A DNA stretch of 14,008 nucleotides, from positions 1 to 14,008 of the forward strand of contig JAPEVF010001095.1 in the NCBI GenBank assembly GCA_029747585.1, given 5' to 3'. The notes under the pieces were generated by a model. The model saw only the letters and a list, made by a program, of their open reading frames with translations. It was not told the DNA's origin and made no database searches. The position numbers and the translations under genes were made by a program. Position 1 is the stretch's first letter; each line of letters starts with the position of its first letter. Shown here one piece after another: positions 1-7,511 of the stretch. Source of the stretch: Pleurotus djamor. Lineage: Eukaryota; Basidiomycota; Agaricomycetes; Agaricales; Pleurotaceae.

Positions 1-290
1 TGTTTGATATGGGTGTATTAGGGATGCTTTGAGCATTCTAGATGGGATTTACACTTCCAGGTAGAATGGGGAAGATGTTCTTATACACTTTTTAAATCTT
101 CAACCACCAATATGCATGTTCTGGAAAGCCACCTTGCATACTATTCATTCTAGCAATCTTAACCATTCCCTCTACTTTGAAAGCATAATACTGTCTTGAC
201 AGGTACAGACTAGCATGGGAGTAGCAGAGTGATAGATAAGAAGGGAAAGAGATGAATAGCATAGATGTAGCAAATTTGGACATTCTCAGA
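1..290. other. Unassigned flank beyond the retrotransposon break
   Basis: No gene is supported here. The stretch is AT-rich and has no recognisable domain in any frame. It lies on the truncated side of the gypsy element, so it should be either host DNA or another repeat joined at about 290. The pol reading frame runs on past 290 to about 210, but those residues no longer resemble reverse transcriptase. Confidence 0.5.
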
Positions 291-295
291 AATGC

Positions 296-1994
296 TACGT
301 TCGCGACCTGTCCAAGTCCATTCTTTGGCGTTCTGGATGTCGAATAGCGGTCGAGCGATGTGCGAGTAGTCCTTCATGAAACGTCGATAGAAGTTGACGA
401 AACCCAAGAAAGACTGGAGTTCAGTCTGATTCCGGGGTTCGGGCCACTCTGCAACACCAGCAATCTTGGCGGGATCCATCTCGACCTTGCCTTCAGAGAC
501 AACCACTCCCAGGTATTCGATCTTGGTCTGTTCAAACTCACATTTTTCAGGTCGAAGATAAAGTTTGTTGTCTTGCAATATCTTCAAGACTCGCCGAAGC
601 ACTTTCCGGTGTTCGTCTTGGGATTCGGTGAAGATGAGGATGTCATCCAAGTAGATAACAACCACACCTTCAGTGATCAAATCCCGAAACAAGTCGTTCA
701 TCATGGTTTGGAAAGTGCCAGGGGAGTTGGTGAGACCGAAAAACATGACAAGGGGTTCGAAGAGACCGCGGTTCGTTCTGAACGCCGCCTTCCATTCATC
801 GCCTTCCTTGATCCTGACATTGTTGTAGCCCCAGCGAACATTGAGCTTGGTGAAATAGCGCGCGTTTTTCAACTTGTCAACGAGTTCAGAGATGAGCGGG
901 ATTGGATACCAATTCTTGATAGTCATGGAGTTCAATTTTCGGTAGTCCTGCACAAGTCTGAGAGAACCATCTTTCTTCTTGATGAAGAATACCGGGGACG
1001 CCATTGGGGATTTCGAAGGGCGTATGCGACTGGTATTCAAGTTCTCTTCGATGAAAGCGTCAAGTTTGCGCTGTTCGACTGGGGACAAGGGATACACCTT
1101 GCAGTTGGCTGGCTCAGAACCATCAACCAACTCAATGGCATGGTCCCATGGTCGGGATTGGGGAAGTTCGTCGAATGCCTCCTTGGCGAATACCGACTCG
1201 AACTCCGTGAAGAGGTCTGGGAAGTCGGCATTCCGGGGTTTGGCAGCCTTGTTCTTCTGAAAGGTGATCGCAAGGCGTTGGGAGATGGTTTCGGAGGCGC
1301 GAATTTCCATGGATCGAATCTGAACGGCGTAGTCCGGTGTCGGAGGCGGGATTGCAGAGAAGAGACGATCTCCGGCGTTTGGCTCATAGACATCGGGGTC
1401 GTCAGAGTCGTCTGTCTCCAACAGCGCAGGCAAGTCAACGGGTTCGTTGTTGATGAACGGCGTTGGACCGAGTTGGCATTGGCGCAAGTGTTGGGATTCA
1501 CGATGTCGAATACGGCGAATCTCTTTGAGTTCCTCTCGGCAAGTACTGCAAACTCAAGGGCAACGGCTCATTTTGACTTCTTTGGTTTGCCAGTTGACCT
1601 CGGGGTTGTGTTCCTTGAGCCAAGAATAGCCGACGATGATATCTTGCTTGCCAATGTTGGTGACGGCGAATAGCGCACGCTCTGAATCATCCTTGTAGCG
1701 CAGGACCAAGTCCACAACTTCACGAATGGAGCCTTCCTGATTCAGAGTGCCATCTACATTGTAGACCGGGATTGGGGATGAGAGAGGCCTTGTCGAAAAA
1801 CCACATTTCTCCACATAGTTGGGGTGGATGAACAATCCCGACGCTCCACTGTCAAGGAGGGCATGCAAGTGGAAGCGGGATTTGGTATCGGTTGCTTGAA
1901 CGGAGATGTCCATGTCCAACAAGAGAGCGGACGGCGTTGCGGAGACTTGAAACCTCTTGGGTAGTCGTTTCTCCCAGCCAGGCCTTCGGGGTTT
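296..1994 (-). pseudogene. pol: Pol fragment: retropepsin and reverse transcriptase, inactivated
   Basis: From 1994 downward the frame encodes an aspartic protease with the active-site motif DSGAS (about 1839-1853), then a Cys-containing linker, then RT. RT blocks are recognisable in order: SPVFFIKKKDGSLRLV, the YRKLNSMTI block, the motif-A region at about 825-845, the FGLTNSPGTFQ block, and the catalytic YLDD at about 642-653. A TGA at 1554-1556 interrupts the frame between protease and RT; the frame is the same on both sides. The first catalytic Asp of RT motif A is an Asn (codon 842-840), which should abolish polymerase activity. The protein ends by truncation near 296, with no RNase H or integrase. 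The frame relative to Gag is shifted by one base at the N at 1995. Confidence 0.85.
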
Positions 1995-1995
1995 N

Positions 1996-3237
1996 GGGGG
2001 GTGTTGGTACACCTTTGCTTTCCTGCGGGGTATCGGGATTCGCTGGTGCAGGTGCGGGATTCATTTCTTTGGGATTCGTTTCCGTTACCACACTTGGCTC
2101 TTCCACAGGGAGGCAGGAGAAGCGATTGAACGCCTTCGACGGTGTACCAGGGATTCGTCGGCGTTGGGGCAGTTCCTTCGTCTTGTCTTTGACTCGGGGG
2201 TTCGTCTTGGTAGACCGTGACAGTTTGTCCAGCAGGCATTCGGCCTCTTCCTTGGTCATATACTGCAAATCAAAACGGCAAGGGCAATCTCTGTCTTCGT
2301 GTTCAGTAGAATTACAACGAAGGCATTGGATCGGGATTGGCCGGGGTTCGTGATGGTTGATTGCAGCAGGGATTGGGGGAGAGGGAGGTGCTTGTTCAGG
2401 GAGGTCGACGGTTTCCAACGGCGTTCGGGATTCAGCAGCGCGGAACGCAGAGTTGGCTTGCATATTGTTCCAAATGGTTTGTGCTGCTGTGTACCAGCCA
2501 ATGGTGTCGTCGTCTCCGGGATTCAAAACCGAAGATTCTGCGATTTGGTCTTGAATGCTGCAGTGAAGACCTTTCCTAAACTTGAGTGTGAGCTGAGCAC
2601 CAAGGGGGTAGTCTGCTTGGTCGGCCAGTTCCTGGAACCCGTCTAGGTATTCGTCAAAGGTCCGGTCGTGCTGATGCCAGGTCGATGACTCGAGTTTAAC
2701 TCGAGCCAGCTCCCTTTCATTCAGAGGAAAGAACCGAGATTTGAATGCCGTTTCGAACGCCGTCCAAGTAGTAGTGTTGGCGGTATTCATTCGAAAGCAT
2801 TGGTTGGCATATTCCTGTGCACGACCTTTGGAGAAATACGAGAGGGTCCAGAGAATGCGGGCTTGGTCGCTGACGAACAAGTCTGGACGGAGTTGGAACC
2901 AGATATTCACGCTGTTGAGAAAGTGAACGCCGTTTGCCCTGCTGCCGTCGAAGGCTGGAGGGTTGGCGGGTTTGAGTTTCTCACCGCGTGGGGCCGGGAT
3001 TCGAACCGTAGACGGAGGAGTGACTGGGGTTGGAGGTTCAGCCATGGGTGGAGATGGCGAACGGGGAGGGAGTTGCATGCGAGCTGCAATGGCATCAAGG
3101 GTTTGAGATATTTGCGCTATTGCAACGCCTTGTGAGTCTGCCAATGCCGCTTGCTTTTGCAAGTCTGACCACAAGATACTGAGTGCTTGAACGGCGTTCG
3201 CTGGCAAGGCGACGGGCTGTCCAGGCATCGAACTCAT
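1996..3237 (-). CDS. gag: Gag-like capsid/nucleocapsid region of the gypsy element
   Basis: The ATG at 3237-3235 opens a frame of about 414 codons that reaches the ambiguous base at 1995. The N-terminal 100 residues are helical and Pro/Ser-rich. The middle part (about residues 95-250) contains runs typical of retrotransposon Gag, such as NSVNIWFQLRPDLF and a WTAFETAFKSRFFP-like stretch. A CCHC zinc knuckle of the form C-x2-C-x4-H-x4-C lies at 2284-2325 and should bind the packaged RNA. The tail is Pro/Asn-rich and leads into the protease frame. Gag is otherwise uninterrupted, so it is the best preserved part of the element. Whether it is expressed cannot be seen from the sequence. Confidence 0.8.
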
Positions 3238-3340
3238 GGTTGGGTAGGGAGACGCAAGAGTAGTATTCGTTGAGGAATCGGGATTCGTTTCGGGATTCGA
3301 GAACGAATATACTGGTGCGTAGGGCGTGAGCCTTTTCTAC
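3238..3340 (-). other. Retrotransposon leader between 5' LTR and gag
   Basis: This is the 103-bp interval between the proposed LTR edge and the Gag ATG. A primer-binding site should start within a few bases of the LTR (from 3340 downward). No TGG-initiated tRNA complement is visible there, so the primer is unknown. The interval carries two copies of GGGATTCG (3280-3287 and 3292-3299). Confidence 0.45.
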
Positions 3341-3375
3341 TGTAAGGGCAACTCCGAGAGGGGCTCAGGGGAACT

Positions 3376-3489
3376 CCTAGGTGGAGGGAATCCGAAGTAT
3401 ATTAGTAATAGCTAGGAATAGCCAAGTACCTACTCACCTAGGTGGAGGGAATCCAAAGAGCAAAGGCTAAGGATTCCCACCCACCTAGG
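3376..3489. repeat. 18-bp repeat inside the LTR, two direct and one inverted copy
   Basis: CCTAGGTGGAGGGAATCC occurs perfectly at 3376-3393 and 3437-3454, 61 bp apart. A near-perfect inverted copy lies at 3471-3489, differing by a small insertion and substitution. In element orientation these lie near the 3' end (U5 side) of the LTR. The inverted pair could fold in RNA spanning this part. Confidence 0.8.
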
Positions 3490-3550
3490 GCGGCTCTATA
3501 TACTAACTATGGACAGTACATAATAATTATAAGTAAGATGTAAGGTAACA

Positions 3551-3580
3551 TGTGTTCTACAGCAATGCTGTAGAGCACAC
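3551..3580. repeat. Hairpin-forming inverted repeat in the LTR
   Basis: TCTACAGCA at 3556-3564 pairs with TGCTGTAGA at 3566-3574 across one base. The arms extend with one bulge through GTG/CAC on the outside. It has the shape of a small cruciform or RNA stem and does not look like a terminator with a U tract. Confidence 0.7.
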
Positions 3581-3868
3581 AATAGTACCGAATCCCGAGT
3601 GAACGGCGTTCGTACGGGATTCGACTTGTAACGAACGAATGAAGAAAAGGAAAGTGAGAAAGAGGGAACAGAGAGGAAGGGAAAGGAGTGAGGGATTGGC
3701 GAATCCCGAAATGACGAATACAGCGGGGTTCGGGATTCGTCCGGGATTCGACATGTGTACAAATATACAAATGTACAAGTCCGAAGGGTGGCGAGGTTCG
3801 ACCGGGGTTCGAGGTTGGCAACTTGTGATGGGCATATCTCCTGGGGTGTTGTAGATTAAGGAAAGCCC

Positions 3869-3910
3869 TTGCAGGAGGATAATAGTATAGGTGTATACTA
3901 CCTCCTGCAA
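3869..3910. repeat. Long bulged hairpin in the LTR
   Basis: TTGCAGGAGG (3869-3878) pairs perfectly with CCTCCTGCAA (3901-3910). Inside it TAGTATA (3883-3889) pairs with TATACTA (3894-3900) across GGTG. The result is a 10-bp stem, a 4-base bulge (3879-3882), a 7-bp stem and a 4-base loop. The inner stem is TATA-like. A role in promoter structure or RNA folding is inference. Confidence 0.8.
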
Positions 3911-4129
3911 CCTTCAGAAGATTGATACGGTCACTTATGGAAGTGGGTTGGGCGACGAAGGATGGTGATGGGAGCGCGCGTGGTGCGAATGGCATTCGCA
4001 CCGGGATTCGGGATTCGACCGGGATTCGTGACAGCGATGGTGGGTGGAGAAACCTGTAGGGAGGTGGAAACAGAGGGGTTANGGGGTTGGAATTGAGTGT
4101 CCCCTTACATCCAGTTCCTTCATGGTGTT

Positions 4130-4441
4130 CTGTTAACAGTGAATAGTGCCTTGATGGGCCTACGTTAACAGGATATATACTATTGATGGGTCCCTGTTAA
4201 CAGCATATAGTGCCTAGCTGGGTTCCTGTTAACAGCGAGTTCTGGCCTGCTGGGTTTCTGTTAACAGCCATGCTCCCTTGATGGTGCTCTGTTAACTACA
4301 TCCGCATCCTTGTTGGGTTTTGTTAATAGAATCTTGTTGGGCATCTGTTAACAGACCAGAGGGCTTATTGGACTTCTGTTAATAATCCTTGCTGGGCCGA
4401 ATTAACTACATTTTGCAACAACTGTTGGAATCTGTTAACTC
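4130..4441. repeat. Degenerate 32-bp minisatellite, about 11 copies, palindromic core
   Basis: The core TGTTAACAG or a close variant starts at about 4131, 4163, 4195, 4227, 4259, 4290, 4321, 4346, 4377, 4399 and 4433. The first four spacings are exactly 32 bp and later ones drift to 31, 25, 22 and 34. Between cores a second conserved block reads roughly TTGATGGG or CTTGTTGGG. Five copies keep the perfect palindrome CTGTTAACAG. The array starts about 20 bp beyond the LTR edge and stops where the viroplasmin-like exon begins, so it may be that gene's 5' region or an intron. Confidence 0.85.
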
Positions 4442-4450
4442 AAGTAGCAG

Positions 4451-4983
4451 GGATTACTGCCGCTGTTGCACCCGTCGCTGTTGCACCTCCTCTCTCTGTC
4501 TCCGACACCACCGACACCACCCTTGCCGATGGGGATACCGAGTTATGGTTGTCTGATGTCAAGTCCATCTCGATTTCCGCTCCCGCTCCCGCCGCCGCTG
4601 CCATTGGTACCGGCATGACCCATGCTGGCATACTCGCAACCGCAGCTGCCCTCTTAGGACCTTTTCCAGTTGGACCCCCGTCGCCTCTCACCGGACCGTG
4701 GGTTGTCCCCCAGGGATATGCTTTCCACAGGCCCAATCCCGGCGCTACTGGCCCCTTCTACCTCATCTCGCGTGGTCGCAACATAGGGATCTTTGCCGGG
4801 TGGTAAGTCGGCTTGATTCTATGTTAAGAAGTATTCTGACTAACTACTTCCTCAAGGCATCAAGCTGCCCCCCTTGTTCTTTGTGTTCGCGGGGCTGTGT
4901 TCCGTGGCATTCCCTCTGTCGTGGAAGGTGAAAGCATCCTCAATGATGCTATTGCCCAATGTGACGTTGCTATCCTGCCCTAA
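4451..4983 (+). CDS. Viroplasmin / RNase H1 N-terminal-domain protein, 5' end unresolved
   Basis: Two exons, 4451-4802 and 4857-4983, are joined by a 54-bp intron (donor GTAAGT, branch-like CTAAC, acceptor AAG). Splicing keeps the frame and rebuilds the Trp of an FAGW block. An acidic Asp/Thr-rich stretch comes first, then an Ala/Pro-rich linker, then a C-terminal domain of about 60 residues with FYLISRGRNIGIFAGW, GAVFRGIPS and EGESILNDAI. This matches the small fold shared by RNase H1 N-termini and caulimovirus viroplasmin, which in RNase H1 binds RNA/DNA hybrids or dsRNA. No RNase H catalytic domain follows. The frame is open upstream to 4330 without an ATG. The first in-frame ATG is 4615, giving 104 residues with the whole domain. 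A 5' exon upstream, with the acceptor near 4450, is also possible. Similar stand-alone proteins are frequent in mushroom genomes; their role is not known to me. Confidence 0.65.
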
Positions 4984-5492
4984 ATACGTAGTCGTTACCC
5001 TAGTCGTTACCCGTAGCGTAGACCCTACCATGACATGTTGTAGTTTGTTGGTCTTCGTTGCCGATATACATTGTTGTTGCCCCCCCTTTTTTGTTTTACT
5101 CGTGTGATAGTTGTGGTGCCTCTTGAAATGACTCCGAAGATTCAATTTAGTGTTTTTGAAGGACATGCGCACCTCGGGTTTCTTGGTTGTGTACTCAGGC
5201 TTTTAGGGGACTTGTGGTTTTTCTGGGCTCTCGGGGACTTAGAAATACTCAAACGAGGGCTATACCAAATGCTCCCGTGTGTGGGAGTGTCTGATTGGCA
5301 ATGTGTATGGACTTCTATGGGGGTGGTCTTTGATATTTTCAGTCTTTGGTATTTTCGGTTTTGAGCTCTTTTCACTTCCAATAAATTTGTTAGTGGCGTG
5401 CGGAGAGTATATATGTTTGAAAAATACCTCGCGGAATAATCACCGGTGTTGACGGCGACAAATGACAAGAACTCAATCTGCACGCACCACCA
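4984..5492. other. Intergenic stretch with no supported gene
   Basis: The stretch follows the stop codon of the viroplasmin-like gene. It contains a C7T6-like run near 5080-5092 that could be part of the 3' UTR, and open frames with no recognisable domain or splice-supported extension. I see nothing else. Confidence 0.5.
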
Positions 5493-5588
5493 CAATGTCT
5501 ATTTATGGACCAAGACAAAATTTCACTAAGTACAATGTCCATATATGGAATGAGACAAAGTCATTGAAGTACAATGTCCATATTGGGA
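5493..5588. repeat. Short tandem repeat, about 40-bp unit, 2.4 copies
   Basis: Copies begin with CAATGTCYAT at 5493, 5533 and 5572. The first two share GAGACAAA/AAGACAAA and a TAAGTA/GAAGTA tail, and the third stops after the first 16 bases. Each copy starts with a CArG-like block; the central one is the 12-bp palindrome TCCATATATGGA. Confidence 0.75.
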
Positions 5589-5708
5589 AGGCGGCCAAAT
5601 TGTCATGACTCTGACCAATTGCTCAGCCAATGAGAGGTCTTTACCCACGCCACTCTCAAGGGAAATTCGACCAAATGACAAGGGCCAACGCAAATAACCA
5701 TATAAGGC
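5539..5708 (+). promoter_or_regulatory. Promoter-like cluster: CArG boxes and CCAAT boxes
   Basis: Two sequences fit the MADS-box consensus CC(A/T)6GG: CCATATATGG at 5539-5548 and CCATATAAGG at 5698-5707. Near matches lie in the adjacent repeat copies. Two CCAAT motifs lie between about 5609 and 5632. An ATG at 5745 follows at promoter-like distance but opens a frame with no recognisable domain that runs into the antisense gene fragment. These motifs are short and the assignment is inference. Confidence 0.3.
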
Positions 5709-5863
5709 AGGCAGCCAAGTACGGCATCCTCTTTCAAGCCCCGCATGCTTGATTTTGATGCCAGCCCGGAGACTTCCAGTGAATGGGCGCTTAACATTTA
5801 TGGGTATATCCAAGTCAGTTGTCTCACACTCAAGTGGCTAAGTCCATTGTGTATTGTCTATTA

Positions 5864-6710
5864 TTACAGCATAGGCTGCGACTGGCAGGAGATCTTCTCA
5901 TTGTTTGAAACAACGGCCTTGGACTTACCCTTTGATGTAAGGATACAATCCTTACCCCTGTTCTCCCCTAGATCACATGATGTATTCTTTATCTTTTCGG
6001 ACACTGCTTTCGTAGTCGCTAGTCGTTCTTTCTTTTGTACCATCACCATTGTGCTCCCCCCAATATACCGTGGTCCTATCACCGTGCTCTGTGTGACCTC
6101 GCGTTCCTCAGTGTTGTCGTCGCTGGCCACGACTTCATTACATTTGACTGTCTAGGTTTCTTGATAACGGCACCATCTTCAGAGTCAGAAATCTCGATGA
6201 TGTCCGCGTCGAAGGCTGCTACACACTTTCGTTTAGCTTGAGGATCAACAAATATGACCTCATTGTCCTCCTCCTTGATTGTTGGCAGTTTAGGAGTACA
6301 AGAGCGCGCAGTTTCACGCAGGACTGCTGTAGAGCGGTTTACGTGTGGTGTAGCTGGGTACGCGGGTGTAATTGAGCGGCAAGGGGTGCTGGGCGTTGAC
6401 TGACGAGGGGTACTGGAAGGGCTCGGAGTAGATGGGACAGGTGTGGTCAAAGCCCTGCGCTGTTGCGTATACATGGTATACCACTTCTTCAACGCCTTAA
6501 AGAGCACCCATTCATTTGCATTCTCAAAAGAGTACTCATCGTCGTCACTGATGGCAAGAAGCTCGGGTTCAATAGTCTAATGAGACGGATCAAAGTTTCA
6601 GTATGAAGCCGGCGCGTAAGGGATAGAAAGACATACCTCATCACGATATTGGAGGACGAGGTCGCAACCCATGATGTTGAGTAGACGAGTTAGCTTCTCA
6701 TCGTAAATAC
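5864..6710 (-). pseudogene. Hypothetical protein fragment with an intron and a frameshift
   Basis: I do not recognise the family. Exon 6637-6710 encodes a run like IYDEKLTRLLNIMGCDLV, then a 60-bp intron 6577-6636 (GTATGT...ATTAG), then an exon from 6576 downward whose frame continues exactly. The product has an acidic SDDDEYS block and an aromatic/basic LFKALKKWYTMY block. A long Thr/Pro/Ser-rich linker, a basic AKRK signal and an acidic EISDSEDG block follow. At about 6127-6155 the plausible protein moves to another frame, ending Lys-rich at a stop at 5864-5866, and no GT-AG intron fits there, so a frameshift is likely. Upstream of 6710 an acceptor-like AAG is followed at once by the inverted repeat at 6725, so any 5' exons are lost or displaced. 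The composition suggests a disordered nuclear protein. Confidence 0.45.
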
Positions 6711-6724
6711 CTTATTAAAGCGTA

Positions 6725-6763
6725 AATGGGCCTGGATCTGGGTGGTTTGAATTTGCAGGGTCA
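6725..6763. repeat. Left inverted repeat of the non-autonomous element
   Basis: It is complementary to 7419-7457 with two mismatches, both transitions. Weaker similarity (about 70% over 27 bases) continues outward for both arms, to about 6704 on the left and 7484 on the right. Confidence 0.85.
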
Positions 6764-6770
6764 TATGGTA

Positions 6771-7511
6771 ACTGTGGGAATATTTTTGTGACCGTGGGAA
6801 AAATATACTTACTGTGAGAATACTCAGAGGCTTAGAATTTGTAAATCTAGTATGTCGCAAATTGTCGCATTTTCTCACAATCAGTATTTTGTTCTCACAG
6901 TCAAGAATGACCCTGAAAGGCCGAAGTTTCATTAGAAATCTAGCTTTTCCCACAGTTTCATCCAAGTTCTCACAGTCACAATATCGTTCTCACAGTCAAT
7001 ACTGAATACATTGACCGAGTTTTTTGAATTCTAGATAGTAATATTGCATTGGTATAGGTTAAATAGTCAGAAAAGATTAATATGGAATGTAAGGGAGGGT
7101 TCTGGATTAAAAGCAGGGCTTTTGTTGCGCATTTTGGGCGCTTCTTGCCTTCTCACGGTTAATGATTTATTCCCACAGTCAGTTGAAAAACTTTCTCACA
7201 ATAACAAATATTTTCTCACAGTCAGTCCAATTTTCCCACGCTTCTGAAAGGTAGCGGTTGCATTCCATTACACTTCTAGGTAAGTTCTCACGGTAAGTAT
7301 ATTTTTCCCACAGTCAATGTAACCGCTATTGAATCCTACAATTTTGAAATTTTCCCACAGTCAATGATTTTTTTCTCACGCTTCCCACGGTTATAGTAAT
7401 GTTCTCACGGTCAATACCTGACCCTGCAAATTCAAACCACCCAAATCCAGGCCTATTCATGCTTTTTAGAAGTATTTTCTCACGGTCAATAGATAATTGT
7501 CCCACAGTCAG
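6771..7511. repeat. Array of 21 short motifs, consensus TTYYCACRGTCA
   Basis: Three copies point left (6771-6780, 6790-6800, 6811-6820). Eighteen point right, at about 6871, 6891, 6945, 6967, 6987, 7150, 7170, 7192, 7211, 7231, 7285, 7303, 7350, 7371, 7382, 7401, 7476 and 7499. Variation is mostly C/T at position 4 and A/G at position 9. Many copies continue as AATG/AATA. Spacing is irregular, so this is a dispersed array, not a tandem one. Confidence 0.8.
7419..7457. repeat. Right inverted repeat of the non-autonomous element
   Basis: It begins TGACCCTGCAAATTCAAACC and is the inverted partner of 6725-6763. It is followed by about 55 bp that still carry two copies of the subterminal motif, so it is not exactly terminal. 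Confidence 0.85.

Larger units (their letters stand above)
290..4109 (-). mobile_element. Truncated Ty3/gypsy LTR retrotransposon (5' LTR, gag, protease, RT)
   Basis: In element orientation (minus strand) the order is 5' LTR (4109 to 3341), short leader (3340 to 3238), Gag with a zinc knuckle, retropepsin with DSGAS, and reverse transcriptase with YLDD. This is the expected order of a Ty3/gypsy (Metaviridae-type) element. Similarity stops at about 290-296, right after the RT thumb/connection (a residue run like WTWTGRE), so RNase H, integrase, polypurine tract and 3' LTR are missing. Gag and Pol would form one continuous polyprotein but for a one-base frame change at the ambiguous base 1995 and a stop at 1554-1556. 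The copy cannot transpose by itself. Target-site duplication cannot be tested because one end is gone. Confidence 0.88.
3341..4109 (-). repeat. 5' long terminal repeat of the gypsy element (about 769 bp)
   Basis: The two edges form a short inverted repeat typical of LTR ends: TGTAAGGG at 3341-3348 on the + strand and its complement CCCTTACA at 4102-4109, so the element begins TG and ends CA on either strand. The gag leader starts immediately inside. The interior has no coding potential and is unusually rich in small inverted repeats and in an 18-bp direct repeat, listed separately. There is an ambiguous base at 4082. The partner LTR is not in the window, so the edges rest on the terminal inverted repeat and on position relative to gag. 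Confidence 0.65.

Noticed and set aside
360..1673. A 437-codon open frame on the + strand
   Set aside because: It is antisense to the clear protease/RT coding sequence and has no recognisable domain; it stays open because of the codon use of the real frame.
2993..3006. A tRNA B-box-like sequence (complement of GGTTCGAATCCC)
   Set aside because: It lies in gag coding sequence, no cloverleaf or A box fits around it, and it is one copy of the scattered GGGATTCG motif.
4130..4441. CRISPR-like array of regularly spaced repeats
   Set aside because: The intervals between cores are themselves similar and the whole 32-bp unit is tandem; the host is eukaryotic and no cas gene is present.
4852..5172. 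A 106-codon minus-strand open frame
   Set aside because: It overlaps the second exon of the viroplasmin-like gene in antisense and shows no domain.
5071..5364. A 97-codon + strand open frame rich in Leu/Trp/Phe
   Set aside because: It lies in the presumed 3' UTR or intergenic region and begins at a C/T run; no homology or splice support was seen.
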